This document shows, piece after piece, positions 34,701 to 44,041 of a stretch of 64,000 nt of DNA. The notes beneath the pieces were generated by a model. It saw only the letters and a list, made by a program, of their open reading frames with translations. It was not told the DNA's origin and did not search any database. Numbering within the stretch: position 1 is the stretch's first letter; each line of letters starts with the position of its first letter. The stretch spans positions 1,612,001-1,676,000 of the forward strand of contig NZ_CP139438.1 in NCBI RefSeq assembly GCF_034258515.1. The letters are read 5' to 3'. A program made the position numbers and the translations under genes. This DNA comes from Pseudarthrobacter oxydans (lineage in GTDB: Bacteria > Actinomycetota > Actinomycetes > Actinomycetales > Micrococcaceae).

Positions 34701-35609
34701 GTGGGCTCCCCGCCTGTCATCGCCGTCGTCGGTCCCACCGGTTCCGGCAAATCCGACCTTGCCGTCAGCCTTGCATTGGAACTTGGCGGCGAAGTCATCA
34801 ACGCCGACGCCATGCAGTTCTACCGCGGCATGGACATCGGCACGGCAAAAATCACCCAGGCCGAACGCCGGGGAGTGCCCCACCACCTTCTGGACATCCT
34901 GGATGTGACCGAGGAAGCCAGCGTGTCCCGGTTCCAGCAGCAGGCGCGCGCCCTGGTCTCGGACATCCACGCCCGCGGTAAGCGCGCCATCCTGGCCGGC
35001 GGCTCCGGCCTGTATGTGCGGGCCGCACTGGATGTCCTTGAATTTCCCGGAACGGATCCGCTGGTTCGCCAACAACTTGAGGCTGAGCTCGCGGAGAACG
35101 GGCAGGCGGTGCTGCTGGAGCGCCTGCGCGAAGTGGACCCGGTGTCGGCAGGGAGGTTGTCCGACGCCCGGCGCATCATCCGTGCACTGGAGGTCCACCG
35201 GCTCACCGGCCGGCCGTTTAGTTCCTTCATGCCGCAGCGCGAGTACGTCCAGCCGGCCGTCCAGGTGGGCCTGGCCGTGGACCGGGACGTGCTCCGCGAC
35301 CGGCTCGCCCGCCGGGTGCACCGGATGGTGGACGACGGCCTGCTCGCGGAAGTCCAATGGCTGGACAACCAAGGGCTGCGCCAAGGGAAAACCGCGTCCC
35401 GCGCCCTCGGCTACGCGCAGTTCCTCCGGGTCGTCGACGGCGCGTCGACCGTAGCGGAGGCCGCGGAAGACACCATCGTGGCCACCCGGCAGTTCGCACG
35501 GCGCCAGCTCACCTGGTTCCGCGCCGATCCCCGCATCTCCTGGCTGGATTGGCAGGACCCGTCGTTGGTGGCCAAGGCCGCAGCGCTGTGCGAACGGCCG
35601 CGTATTTAG
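34701..35609 (+). CDS. miaA: tRNA dimethylallyltransferase MiaA
   Basis: Transfers a dimethylallyl group to A37 of tRNAs reading UNN codons. The 302-aa protein has the P-loop [14 protein letters not shown] (residues 8-21), [27 protein letters not shown] (near 100), [11 protein letters not shown] (near 155) and the C-terminal [17 protein letters not shown] 34701 lies 3 nt after miaB, so the pair is cotranscribed and coupled. dapF follows with its own -10 box. Confidence 0.95.
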   Translation: MGSPPVIAVVGPTGSGKSDLAVSLALELGGEVINADAMQFYRGMDIGTAKITQAERRGVPHHLLDILDVTEEASVSRFQQQARALVSDIHARGKRAILAGGSGLYVRAALDVLEFPGTDPLVRQQLEAELAENGQAVLLERLREVDPVSAGRLSDARRIIRALEVHRLTGRPFSSFMPQREYVQPAVQVGLAVDRDVLRDRLARRVHRMVDDGLLAEVQWLDNQGLRQGKTASRALGYAQFLRVVDGASTVAEAAEDTIVATRQFARRQLTWFRADPRISWLDWQDPSLVAKAAALCERPRI

Positions 35610-35628
35610 GGCTGCCCCGCCCGGCCGG

Positions 35629-35634
35629 TACCCT
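35629..35634 (+). promoter_or_regulatory. -10 box of dapF (leaderless)
   Basis: TACCCT, 7 nt before ATG 35642; it also rules out the longer upstream frame as the start. Confidence 0.45.
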
Positions 35635-35641
35635 TGGAAAC

Positions 35642-36586
35642 ATGGACGCAACCCTCGCAGAAACCACTGAGCCGGCCCTCCGCACCCTGAGCGGGCTCCG
35701 CTTTTCCAAGGGACACGGCACCGGAAACGACTTTGTCCTGGTGGCCGATCCCGACGGTGTCCACACCATATCCGCCCACGACGTTGCAGCGCTCTGCGAC
35801 CGGCACCGCGGGATCGGCGGCGACGGGCTCATCCGCGCCGTTCCGTCGCGCTTCCTGCCGGAGGGCCGTGAGCTGCTCGCCACGGCCCCGGGCGCCGAAT
35901 GGTTCATGGACTACCGCAACGGTGACGGCTCGTTGTCCGAGATGTGTGGCAACGGCGTCCGCGTCTTCGTCCACTTCCTCCGCACGGAGGGGCTGATTGA
36001 CCTGCCCGACGGCGGGGCCCTCACCATCGGCACGCGCGCCGGCGTCAAGACCGTGGTGCGGACAGGCGAAGACTACGCCGTGGACATGGGGCCCTGGGAG
36101 TTCATTTTCCCCGGGGAAGCCACAGCCAAGGCCATGGATTCACTGGTCACCGCAGAAGGCCTGGAAGTTCCCCGCCCTGCCCTCTCCGTCAGCATGGGCA
36201 ACCCCCATACTGTCGTGGCCCTGGCGGAGCTGTCGGAACTCACGGCAACCCGCATGTTCACAGCGCCCGTGGTTGACCCTGTCCCGGCCCACGGAACCAA
36301 CGTTGAGTTCGTGGTTCCGTCGGAACCCCTGGTGCACGACGGCGTCGGCACAGTCACTATGCGCGTGCATGAACGCGGGGTGGGGGAGACCCAGTCGTGC
36401 GGGACCGGGGCTTGCGCCGCCGCAGTGGCCATTCGGCACTGGGCAGGTGCGGAGGCCCCCGACACCTGGCGCGTCCAGGTCCCCGGCGGGGTGGTTGGCG
36501 TCAAGTTCTTCGCCGGCCCGGCGGGTCATGAACACGTTGAGCTGAGCGGCCCGGCAGTTATTGTGGCAACCGGGACGCTTTCCTGA
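35642..36586 (+). CDS. dapF: diaminopimelate epimerase
   Basis: Epimerises LL- to meso-diaminopimelate with two catalytic cysteines and no cofactor. The 314-aa protein has FSKGHGTGNDFVLV at the start, the first active-site block SEMCGNGVR (Cys102), SMGNPHTVV and GTNVEFV in the middle, and the second block TQSCGTGACAAA (Cys253). It completes the lysine/DAP genes of the window with dapB and dapA. Its 3' end overlaps the convergent methyltransferase gene by 29 nt, an arrangement open to antisense effects. Confidence 0.96.
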   Translation: MDATLAETTEPALRTLSGLRFSKGHGTGNDFVLVADPDGVHTISAHDVAALCDRHRGIGGDGLIRAVPSRFLPEGRELLATAPGAEWFMDYRNGDGSLSEMCGNGVRVFVHFLRTEGLIDLPDGGALTIGTRAGVKTVVRTGEDYAVDMGPWEFIFPGEATAKAMDSLVTAEGLEVPRPALSVSMGNPHTVVALAELSELTATRMFTAPVVDPVPAHGTNVEFVVPSEPLVHDGVGTVTMRVHERGVGETQSCGTGACAAAVAIRHWAGAEAPDTWRVQVPGGVVGVKFFAGPAGHEHVELSGPAVIVATGTLS

Positions 36587-37181
36587 CCTTCAGGATCCGG
36601 AAGGACTTGGACGTTGATTCGCGGCTGACGCCGAAGGAGTCGTCCAGCTCCCCGGCAAGCCAGCGTTGCAGCGAGTCGGCCCCCAGGTTCTTCTGCACCA
36701 CCAGCCACGCCGTACCGCCCGGCGCGAGGCGGGGCAGCCACAGCTTCAGGAGTGAATGGAGCTCGTCCTTGCCGATCCGGATGGGCGGATTGGACCAGAT
36801 GGTGTCAAAGCGCACCTCCGGGTCCACCGCTTCCGGGGTACTGGCGGTGACGTTTGCCAGTCCCAGCGCGGCGGCGTTCTCGTTCGTCAGCGTGATGCAG
36901 CGCTCGTTCACATCCACTGCGTAGACCCGGGCGGAGGGCGACTTCAGCCCCATGGTCAGGGCAATCGGGCCCCAGCCGCAACCGATGTCCAGCAGGTTTC
37001 CCTGCGGCGCGGGGGCCGGGACCTCGGCAAGGAGGATGGCCGTGCCCTTGTCGATCCCGTCCGGGCTGAAGATGCCGGTGGAAGTCTGCAGCCTGCGCGT
37101 CTGCCCGGCGAGTTCGACAGTCAGCGGCTTGCGGGTAAAAGGGCCGGCGGGCGTTGCGCTGAAATAATGTGCGGACTCCAT
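36558..37181 (-). CDS. class I SAM-dependent methyltransferase, RsmC-like
   Basis: A 207-aa methyltransferase. The SAM-binding motif I is LLDIGCGWGPIALTMG, and the catalytic N6-adenine/N2-guanine type motif is IWSNPPIRIG (NPP[FYI]-like). MESAHYFSATPAGPF at the start and TGIFSPDGIDKGT match the small RsmC/RlmG-like rRNA methyltransferases that modify guanine N2. The open frame extends upstream to 37313; ATG 37181 is chosen because homology starts there, and TACTCT lies 8 nt before it. It is convergent and overlapping with dapF. Confidence 0.85.
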   Translation of the reverse strand: MESAHYFSATPAGPFTRKPLTVELAGQTRRLQTSTGIFSPDGIDKGTAILLAEVPAPAPQGNLLDIGCGWGPIALTMGLKSPSARVYAVDVNERCITLTNENAAALGLANVTASTPEAVDPEVRFDTIWSNPPIRIGKDELHSLLKLWLPRLAPGGTAWLVVQKNLGADSLQRWLAGELDDSFGVSRESTSKSFRILKVRKASRLPQ

Positions 37182-37614
37182 AACTGGCCAGAGTAGTTCC
37201 CCTTGCAGCGTAAAGGGAAACTGCCGCGTGTGGCCCTCTGCTACGCTGGAGAGCATGTTCCTGATCTTTGAGTAGCCGGCACGGGCCCAGCCCGTCCCGA
37301 AGCCATGTCCCACCCAGCGATGCAGGTTTTCCCACCTTCCGCTGCGTGCACCGGGCCGAACGCAGAACGCGTTTTCCGGTCGCCGGACGACACTCGAAGG
37401 TCAGCCTCCGCTGGACTTCCCGCCGTTTTTCCGGCTGTTTCCATGTCCGCCACGAATCTGAGTCGTGGCATCTCCGCCGGCGCCGCCTCCTGCAGCGCCC
37501 GGCCCGACAAGCCAGGAGGCTTGGATGACCGCAGGCCGTCAGCCCAGCGCGAATACTTCACCAATCACCGGCATTCGGCACTATTCTGGAACTGCCGAAT
37601 CTTCAAAGGAGACC
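37182..37614. other. 433-bp intergenic region between methyltransferase and hflX
   Basis: No convincing separate gene. It holds a 7-bp hairpin (GCCACGA/TCGTGGC, 37449-37469) and, near the right end, a strong AGGAGG (37514-37519) 5 nt before an ATG (37525) that is in frame with hflX. TATTCT (37582-37587) could be a -10 for the shorter hflX start. The middle could encode a small RNA, but nothing recognisable was seen. Confidence 0.5.
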
Positions 37615-39198
37615 ATGACCAGCCAGCCCAACACCGGATCAGATCCAGCCGCCCAGGACATGAGTCCTGCGGAAATCCAAGCTGTCATCGACCGGATTCT
37701 CTCCAAGGACGTACCGGCCAGGAGCCTCAGCGCGCCAGGCGGCGGTGACGAGGGCCGGGACGGGAAGGCAATGCTCGGCAAAGCCCAGGCGATTTCCCGC
37801 CTGGACGAAGAACACACAACGTACGACGGCGACCAGCAGGATCTTGAGGAACGCCGCGCCCTGCGCCGAACGGCCGGGCTTTCCACCGAACTCGAAGACG
37901 TCACCGAGGTTGAGTACCGGCAGCTGCGCCTGGAACGCGTGGTCCTGGCCGGGCTCTGGTCCGAGGGGACCCTGGCCGACGCCGAGAACTCGCTGCGGGA
38001 GCTCGCAGCCCTCGCAGAAACTGCCGGTTCCGAGGTCCTGGACGGGCTGGTCCAGCGGCGCGACAAGCCGGATCCTGGAACGTTCCTCGGCTCGGGCAAG
38101 GCCTTGGAGCTCCGGGACATCGTGGCGTCCACCGGCGCGGACACGGTGGTGGTGGATGCCGAGCTCGCTCCCTCCCAGCGCCGAGGCCTGGAGGACATCG
38201 TCAAGGTCAAGGTCATCGACCGGACAGCCCTGATCCTGGACATCTTTGCCCAGCACGCCAAGAGCCGCGAAGGCAAGGCCCAGGTGGAGCTGGCCCAGCT
38301 GGAGTACCTGCTGCCGCGCCTGCGCGGCTGGGGTGAGTCGATGTCCCGCCAGGCCGGTGGCCAGGTGGGCAGCGCGGCTGCCGGCATGGGTTCGCGTGGT
38401 CCCGGTGAGACAAAGATCGAGCTGGACCGCCGCCGGATCCGCACCAGGATGGCCAAGCTGCGGCGGGAGATCGCCGCGATGAAGCCGGCCCGCGAGACCA
38501 AACGGGCCAACCGCCGTCGTAATGCCGTGCCGTCCGTAGCGATTGCCGGGTACACCAACGCGGGCAAGTCCTCGCTGCTGAACCGCCTGACCGACGCCGG
38601 TGTCCTGGTGGAGAACGCCCTGTTCGCCACCCTGGATCCCACCGTCCGCAAAGCGGAAACCGCGGACGGCCTGGGCTACACCCTGGCCGACACCGTGGGG
38701 TTCGTCCGTTCACTGCCAACCCAGCTGGTGGAAGCGTTCCGCTCCACGCTCGAGGAAGTTGCGGACGCGGACCTGATCCTGCACGTGGTGGACGTTTCGC
38801 ACCCGGATCCCGAGGGCCAGATCGCCGCAGTCCGCAAGGTCTTCAGCGAGGTGGATGCCCGGAAGGTGCCCGAAATCATCGTGCTCAACAAAGCCGACGC
38901 CGCTGATCCGTTCGTGGTGGAACGGCTCAAGCAGCGCGAGCCGCGGCACGTGGTGGTCTCGGCCCGCACGGGGGAAGGCATCGCCGAACTGCTGGAGGCA
39001 ATCAGCGACGCCATTCCCCGGCCCGGCGTCAAGCTGGAACTGCTCATCCCGTATGAGCGCGGGGACCTGATCAGCAAGCTTCACGACTCCGACGCCGAGA
39101 TCATCAGCGTCGACCACGTTGAAGCCGGCACCAGGGCCGTCGTGATGGTCCGGGAAGGCTTCGCGGCTGAACTGGAACCCTTCGTCAGCAATGACTGA
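37615..39198 (+). CDS. hflX: ribosome-associated GTPase HflX
   Basis: A GTPase that splits stalled or hibernating ribosomes. The 527-aa protein has an N-terminal HflX domain (RDKPDPGTFLGSGKALEL near residue 145, then AELAPSQRRGLED), the coiled linker with GSRGPGETKIELDRR (near 260), and the G domain: G1 GYTNAGKSS (near 312), G3 DTVGFVRSLP, G4 NKAD. ATG 37615 has AAAGGAG close by (3 nt). An in-frame ATG at 37525 with AGGAGG would add 30 residues (MTAGRQPSANTSP and so on). The stop overlaps dinG by 8 nt. Confidence 0.93.
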   Translation: MTSQPNTGSDPAAQDMSPAEIQAVIDRILSKDVPARSLSAPGGGDEGRDGKAMLGKAQAISRLDEEHTTYDGDQQDLEERRALRRTAGLSTELEDVTEVEYRQLRLERVVLAGLWSEGTLADAENSLRELAALAETAGSEVLDGLVQRRDKPDPGTFLGSGKALELRDIVASTGADTVVVDAELAPSQRRGLEDIVKVKVIDRTALILDIFAQHAKSREGKAQVELAQLEYLLPRLRGWGESMSRQAGGQVGSAAAGMGSRGPGETKIELDRRRIRTRMAKLRREIAAMKPARETKRANRRRNAVPSVAIAGYTNAGKSSLLNRLTDAGVLVENALFATLDPTVRKAETADGLGYTLADTVGFVRSLPTQLVEAFRSTLEEVADADLILHVVDVSHPDPEGQIAAVRKVFSEVDARKVPEIIVLNKADAADPFVVERLKQREPRHVVVSARTGEGIAELLEAISDAIPRPGVKLELLIPYERGDLISKLHDSDAEIISVDHVEAGTRAVVMVREGFAAELEPFVSND

Positions 39199-41248
39199 GG
39201 CCGTGGCAGGAGAAGCCACGGAAACGGCCGGCGAGCAGTTCGTGATCGAACTGCTCGACCGGGCCGTGGCGGGCATGGGCGGGCAAAGCCGTGCCGGCCA
39301 GCATGAGATGGCCAGGCAGGTGGCCCGCGCCATCGAAACGGGGGACCACCTGCTGGTCCAGGCGGGGACCGGCACCGGCAAGTCCCTGGCCTACCTCATC
39401 CCCCTCATCGCGCATGCATTGCAGAGCAACAAGCCCGCCCTGGTGTCAACGGCCACCCTGGCCCTCCAGACCCAGATTGTGGGCAGGGACCTGCCCCGGC
39501 TGCTCAAGGCCATCACCCCCGCCCTGGACAGGCCGGTCAAAGTGGCCCTGGTCAAGGGCCGCTCCAACTACGTTTGCCGGCACAAGCTGGAAGGCGGCTT
39601 CCCCAGCGAGGAGCCGGCCGAAGGCCAGCTTTTCAGCCTGGGCGAGGACACCAGCGTCCCGCATTTCGCCGCAGCCGTGGGCGGCCCCTCGTCCCAGCTC
39701 GGCAAGGAGGTGGTGCGGCTGCGGGAGTGGGCGGAGAAGACCGCCACCGGCGACCGGGATGAACTGCTGCCGGGCGTCACGGACCGTGCCTGGCGGCAGG
39801 TTTCGGTGACGTCCATGGAGTGCCTGGGCTCCCAGAAGTGCCCCATGGCTGCGGAATGCTTCAGCGAACTGGCGCGCCAGGACGCTGCTGAAGCGGATGT
39901 TGTGGTCACCAACCATGCGATGCTCGCCGTCAGCGCGTTCGAAGGCCTGGCCGTCCTGCCCGAATATGACGTGGTGGTGGTGGATGAGGCCCATGAACTC
40001 CAGGACAGGGTTACCGGGGCGGTCTCCGGCCAGCTCTCGGTGGCCATGGTCCACGCCGCTGCCGCCGGTGCGCGGAAGCACACGGCCATCACCGTTGATG
40101 CGTTGAACGCCGCAGCCGCCAACTTGGAGCTTGCCCTGGCAGGCGTGCCGAACGGGCTGCTCCCGAACGGGCTCAATGATGAACAGCTGGACTGCGTGGA
40201 CCAGCTGCGGGATGCCTGCCGGGCTGCCCTCTCGGATTCAAAGGGGGACAGCAGCGCCACGGCCGACGGCGGCAGGCAGCTCGCGCGGTCGCGGCTGCTG
40301 CTCATCCTGGAACTTTGTGAACGGCTCCTGGCAGCCCGGGAGAACCGCGAAGTGGTGTGGTTTTCCCGTGCCAGTTCCTTTGACCCTGCACAGGGATTCT
40401 CCCCGCCGGACGAGACCGCTCCTGCGTTGATCAACATCGCGCCGCTGTCCGTTGCCGGGAGGCTGCGCGAAGGACTCTTCGCCGGCCACACGGTGGTGCT
40501 GACCTCCGCGACGCTGGCCATCGGTTCCGCGTTTGAACCTGCCGCGGGCGGACTGGGCCTGGTGGGTGACGGCGCCCCGAGCTGGACAGGCGTGGACGTG
40601 GGATCACCCTTCGACTACCCAAAGCAGGGCATCCTCTACGTGGCCGGGCACCTGCCGAAGCCCGGCAGGGGTGCTTCCCCGGAAGCACTGGACGAACTGG
40701 AAGCCCTGATCCGTGCTTCCGGTGGCGGGGCGCTGTGCTTGTTCTCGTCCCGGCGTGCGGCAGAGGAAGCGGCCGAGGCACTGCGCCCCAAGCTGGGGAT
40801 GACCGTCCTCTGCCAGGGTGACTCCACCATGACCGGCCTGGTAAAGCAGTTCGCCGACGAGCCCGATACCTGCCTGTTCGGGACCATGTCCCTTTGGCAG
40901 GGCGTGGACGTCCCCGGCGGCTCGTGCCGGCTTGTGGTGATAGACCGCATCCCGTTTCCGCGGCCGGACGATCCCCTCATGACGGCGCGCTCACGGGCAG
41001 TAGCCCAGGCAGGTGGAAACGGCTTTATGTCGGTTTCGGCCACCCACGCCGCGATCCGGCTCGCCCAGGGGGCAGGCCGGCTGATCCGTTCCACGGGCGA
41101 CAGGGGAGTGGTGGCCGTGCTTGACTCCCGGCTTGCCACTGAACGCTATGCAGGGTTCCTGCGCGGGGCGCTGCCGCCCTTCTGGTCCACAACAGACCGG
41201 AAGACGGCGATTGCCGCCCTGGAGCGGCTGGCCCGGGAAAACGCCTGA
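39191..41248 (+). CDS. dinG: ATP-dependent helicase, DinG family
   Basis: A superfamily 2 XPD/DinG-like helicase for structured or damaged DNA. The 685-aa protein has Walker A AGTGTGKSLAYL (residues 58-69), four cysteines expected to hold an Fe-S cluster (NYVCRHK near 129, MECLGSQKCPMAAEC near 213-225), the VVVDEAHEL box, and C-terminal motifs (LFGTMSLWQGVDVPG; QGAGRLIRSTGDRG). ATG 39191 overlaps the end of hflX. It runs towards lexA (33 nt gap) but has no SOS box of its own; any damage induction would have to be indirect. Confidence 0.92.
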   Translation: MTEAVAGEATETAGEQFVIELLDRAVAGMGGQSRAGQHEMARQVARAIETGDHLLVQAGTGTGKSLAYLIPLIAHALQSNKPALVSTATLALQTQIVGRDLPRLLKAITPALDRPVKVALVKGRSNYVCRHKLEGGFPSEEPAEGQLFSLGEDTSVPHFAAAVGGPSSQLGKEVVRLREWAEKTATGDRDELLPGVTDRAWRQVSVTSMECLGSQKCPMAAECFSELARQDAAEADVVVTNHAMLAVSAFEGLAVLPEYDVVVVDEAHELQDRVTGAVSGQLSVAMVHAAAAGARKHTAITVDALNAAAANLELALAGVPNGLLPNGLNDEQLDCVDQLRDACRAALSDSKGDSSATADGGRQLARSRLLLILELCERLLAARENREVVWFSRASSFDPAQGFSPPDETAPALINIAPLSVAGRLREGLFAGHTVVLTSATLAIGSAFEPAAGGLGLVGDGAPSWTGVDVGSPFDYPKQGILYVAGHLPKPGRGASPEALDELEALIRASGGGALCLFSSRRAAEEAAEALRPKLGMTVLCQGDSTMTGLVKQFADEPDTCLFGTMSLWQGVDVPGGSCRLVVIDRIPFPRPDDPLMTARSRAVAQAGGNGFMSVSATHAAIRLAQGAGRLIRSTGDRGVVAVLDSRLATERYAGFLRGALPPFWSTTDRKTAIAALERLARENA

Positions 41249-41281
41249 GGCCGTCTCGCTGCAGCGGACGGAGTTTCCCTG

Positions 41282-42016
41282 CTACAGCGAGCGGAGTACC
41301 GACACAACCTTGCCCATGATGGTGGCGTGGTCTCCGAGGATGGGCTCGTACTGGGTGTTCTGCGGGAGCAGCCACGTGTGGCCGTCACGCTGGCGGAATG
41401 TCTTGACGGTGGCTTCATCATCCAGGAGCGCGGCCACGATATCCCCGTTGGCCGCATCCTGCTGGCGGCGGACCACAACCCAGTCGCCATCGCAGATGGC
41501 TGCATCCACCATCGAATCCCCGGCTACCCGAAGCATGAACAGTTCCCCCTGGCCCACCAGTTGCCTGGGGAGCGGCATCACGTCCTCCACCAGCTGGTCG
41601 GCAAGGATGGGGCCGCCTGCGGCGATCCGGCCCACCAGGGGAACCATCGCCGTGTCCAGGGCGGTGGGCAGTTCGGTCACAGTCGCTGCACCGGGTGAAC
41701 GGACGGCGGACGCCTGGCTTGCCGGCTTTGCGGCTCCGCCGTCCAGGGTCAGCGGCATCAGGACTTCCATGGCCCGCGGCCGCTTGGGGTCGCGGCGGAG
41801 GTAGCCAAGCTTCTCCAGCTGGGAAAGCTGGTGCGTCACGCTCGAAAGGCTCGCCAGTCCCACGGTGTCGCCGATCTCCCGCATGGACGGCGGGTACCCG
41901 TTTTCGTTGACCGAGCGCTGGATGGTTTCGAGGATCTTCTTTTGCCGTGGAGTCAGGCCCTTGGCGGTCCTCTTCGGTTGCGCGGTTGCCCTGCCCCCGG
42001 CGGCTGCTGCTGCCAT
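41282..42016 (-). CDS. lexA: SOS repressor LexA
   Basis: Represses DNA-damage genes and cleaves itself when RecA filaments form. The 244-aa protein has an N-terminal winged helix ([29 protein letters not shown]), a linker of about 40 Ala/Pro residues, and the S24 peptidase domain with cleavage site Ala133-Gly134, Ser168 (GDSMVDA) and Lys205 (ATVKTF). All catalytic residues are present. ATG 42016 is used; TTG 42025 is in frame, but its GAAAGG is only 2 nt away. The promoter carries an SOS box, implying autoregulation. Confidence 0.95.
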   Translation of the reverse strand: MAAAAAGGRATAQPKRTAKGLTPRQKKILETIQRSVNENGYPPSMREIGDTVGLASLSSVTHQLSQLEKLGYLRRDPKRPRAMEVLMPLTLDGGAAKPASQASAVRSPGAATVTELPTALDTAMVPLVGRIAAGGPILADQLVEDVMPLPRQLVGQGELFMLRVAGDSMVDAAICDGDWVVVRRQQDAANGDIVAALLDDEATVKTFRQRDGHTWLLPQNTQYEPILGDHATIMGKVVSVLRSL

Positions 42017-42131
42017 ATTCGCCAATGCCTTTCGGTTCCGCCGGCCCTCTCCATGGCCATGCCCTGGAAGTTCCCGCCCCTAAATGTCAGACCCTGCTGA
42101 TCGACTGTCCAGGTGGTTGTTCTTTGGTTCA

Positions 42132-42171
42132 AAGCTAGGCCAGCCGCATTGCTTTTTCAAACATTTGTTCT
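42132..42171 (-). promoter_or_regulatory. lexA promoter with SOS box
   Basis: On the minus strand TTTGAA (plus 42156-42161) and TAGCTT (plus 42132-42137) are 18 bp apart. AGAACAAATGTTTG (plus 42158-42171) is a degenerate SOS box overlapping the -35. The leader to lexA would be about 110 nt. Confidence 0.65.
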
Positions 42172-42224
42172 AGCGAGTCTCGACAATGTTCGTTGATAGG
42201 TGCTAAAACAGAGAAAGCAAAGTT

Positions 42225-42238
42225 CGAATATATGTTCT
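42225..42238 (+). promoter_or_regulatory. second SOS box, on the LysM-gene side
   Basis: CGAATATATGTTCT is a good match to CGAAC-N4-GTTCG, about 100 nt before the LysM gene. The exact -35/-10 of this gene was not resolved. With the lexA box, two operators lie 54 bp apart between the divergent genes. Confidence 0.7.
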
Positions 42239-42341
42239 ACTCATTGCCCTGGTCATTCGAAGACTACGCCGGAAAAGGTCCGGCCGGGGGCGGAGGGAAG
42301 GACGTCCGGGCAGCACAGTACGGTCCAGGAGGGCTCAGATC

Positions 42342-42758
42342 ATGTCAGCTACATCTGTTTCGCGGGGTTCACGCCACCAGCTGCTTTCGGTGCAGCAAAT
42401 CCTGTCCCAGGCGGACAATCGGCAGGCCGGACGGCCTGCGCCTCTTCCGCCCCTTCGCCTGACCCGTCGTGGTCGCATCGTGCTGATCGGCATTCCGCTG
42501 GTCCTGCTCGCTGCCCTGCTTCTTTCGCTGGCAGGCTTTTTCAATGCCCCGGCCAAGGCGTCGGAGTCTGCGACGGATCTTGCAACGACGCCCACTGTCA
42601 CAGTCACGGTCCAGCCTGGCGAGTCACTGTGGGGCATTGCGGCCGGTGTCGCACCGGAGCGTGATCCGCGGGACGTCGTGGCGGACATCGTGCAGCTCAA
42701 TAACCTCCCGGCCGGCGCGGTCTTCCCCGGCCAGCAATTGTTCGTGCCCGCAAGTTAG
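42342..42758 (+). CDS. LysM-domain membrane protein, probable SOS division suppressor (YneA/ChiZ-like)
   Basis: A 138-aa protein with a basic cytoplasmic N-terminus (about 48 residues), one transmembrane segment (about residues 49-68), a short linker and a C-terminal extracellular LysM domain (VTVQPGESLWGIAAG; NNLPAGAVFPGQQL). The same architecture and position next to lexA are seen in YneA of Bacillus and Rv2719c (ChiZ) of M. tuberculosis, which block division during DNA damage. The SOS boxes upstream support that role. ATG 42342 has AGGAGGG 8 nt upstream. Confidence 0.85.
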   Translation: MSATSVSRGSRHQLLSVQQILSQADNRQAGRPAPLPPLRLTRRGRIVLIGIPLVLLAALLLSLAGFFNAPAKASESATDLATTPTVTVTVQPGESLWGIAAGVAPERDPRDVVADIVQLNNLPAGAVFPGQQLFVPAS

Positions 42759-42851
42759 GACCCGGCATTTTGCCTCTCCACGGGCGGCAGGGCGCGGCAC
42801 GCCGGGAGCGAACAGGAAACCGTCACATTTTCCGGTGTCCGGCCCGGGCAC

Positions 42852-42857
42852 TAAACT
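42852..42857 (+). promoter_or_regulatory. -10 box of the his operon (leaderless hisC)
   Basis: TAAACT, 6 nt before GTG 42864. Confidence 0.5.
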
Positions 42858-42863
42858 GTTCAG

Positions 42864-43982
42864 GTGAATGACCAGCTAGAGCGCCTGAACCGGCTTCCCC
42901 TCCGCAGCAACCTCCGCGGGCTTACGCCCTATGGCGCGCCCCAGTTGGACGTTCCAATCCTCCTGAACGTGAATGAAAACACCCATGGGGTTCCGGCTGA
43001 CGTCAGGGCGGCCATTAGCGCAGCGGTGTCAGAAGCGGCAGCAGGACTCAACAGATACCCGGACCGGGAATTCACCGACCTGCGGAAGGCGTTGGCGGAG
43101 TACCTGGGGCACGGGCTGGATGAATCCAACCTTTGGGCGGCCAACGGCTCCAACGAAGTCCTTCAGCAGATACTCCAGGCCTTTGGCGGCCCAGGACGTA
43201 CAGCGCTCGGATTCCCTCCCACGTACTCCATGTATCCCCTGCTGGCCAGCGGAACGGACACGGAATACATTGTGGGCGAGCGTGCCGGCGATTACGGTCT
43301 CAGCGCCGAATCTGCCGCGCGGCAGGTCAAGGAGCTGCAGCCCAACATCGTCTTCCTGTGCTCACCCAACAACCCCACGGGAACCGGCCTCGGGCTGGAC
43401 GTGGTGGAAGCCGTCTACGAGGCCGGCGAAGAAAGCCAGTCCATCGTCATCGTCGATGAGGCGTACCACGAGTTCGCGCATGACGGAACGCCCAGTGCGC
43501 TGACCCTGCTGCCAGGGCGGGAACGGCTGATCGTCTCAAGGACCATGAGCAAGGCGTTCGCCTTGGCCGGCGCCCGCCTCGGCTACATGGCGGCGGCCCC
43601 CGAAGTGGCCGACGCGCTGCGGCTCGTCCGTCTCCCGTACCACCTCTCCGCCATCACGCAGGCCACCGCCCTCGCCGCCCTCCGGCACCGGGAGGCGCTG
43701 ATGGCGGATGTGGAGGACATCAAGAAACAGCGCGACCGCATTGTGTCCGAGCTGCTCAGGATGGGACTCAAGCCTGCCGCGTCAGACTCCAACTACGTGT
43801 TTTTCGGCGGCCTGGAGGACCCCCACCAGGTGTGGCAGGAACTGCTGGACGCCGGTGTCCTGGTCCGCGACGTAGGAATCCCCGGCCACCTCCGCGTCAC
43901 AGCCGGAACTGAGACCGAAACCACAGCTTTCCTCACCTCCCTTGAAAGCATCCTTGCCCGCCAGGCCAAGCTTCCCGCCTAG
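42864..43982 (+). CDS. hisC: histidinol-phosphate aminotransferase
   Basis: A PLP enzyme that converts imidazole-acetol phosphate and glutamate to histidinol phosphate. The 372-aa fold-type I protein has LNVNENTHG near the start, [24 protein letters not shown] (near 92), [12 protein letters not shown] (near 168), VDEAYHEF (near 197) and [17 protein letters not shown] with the PLP Lys230. GTG 42864 has its own leaderless -10 box. In many actinobacteria hisD precedes hisC; here it does not, and hisD, hisF and hisG are outside the window. Confidence 0.95.
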   Translation: MNDQLERLNRLPLRSNLRGLTPYGAPQLDVPILLNVNENTHGVPADVRAAISAAVSEAAAGLNRYPDREFTDLRKALAEYLGHGLDESNLWAANGSNEVLQQILQAFGGPGRTALGFPPTYSMYPLLASGTDTEYIVGERAGDYGLSAESAARQVKELQPNIVFLCSPNNPTGTGLGLDVVEAVYEAGEESQSIVIVDEAYHEFAHDGTPSALTLLPGRERLIVSRTMSKAFALAGARLGYMAAAPEVADALRLVRLPYHLSAITQATALAALRHREALMADVEDIKKQRDRIVSELLRMGLKPAASDSNYVFFGGLEDPHQVWQELLDAGVLVRDVGIPGHLRVTAGTETETTAFLTSLESILARQAKLPA

Positions 43983-44041
43983 ACTGGAAGAACCGGCGCT
44001 GGACGCCTCGAACCACCCCTTCTGCCCAAAAGGACCCAAGC

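Noticed and set aside
33621..35651. 676-codon minus frame opposite miaB and miaA
   Set aside because: Same reason; crosses two coupled real genes.
39191..42016. dinG as a direct LexA target
   Set aside because: No CGAAC-N4-GTTCG-like site was found upstream; the gene overlaps hflX and is transcribed with it.
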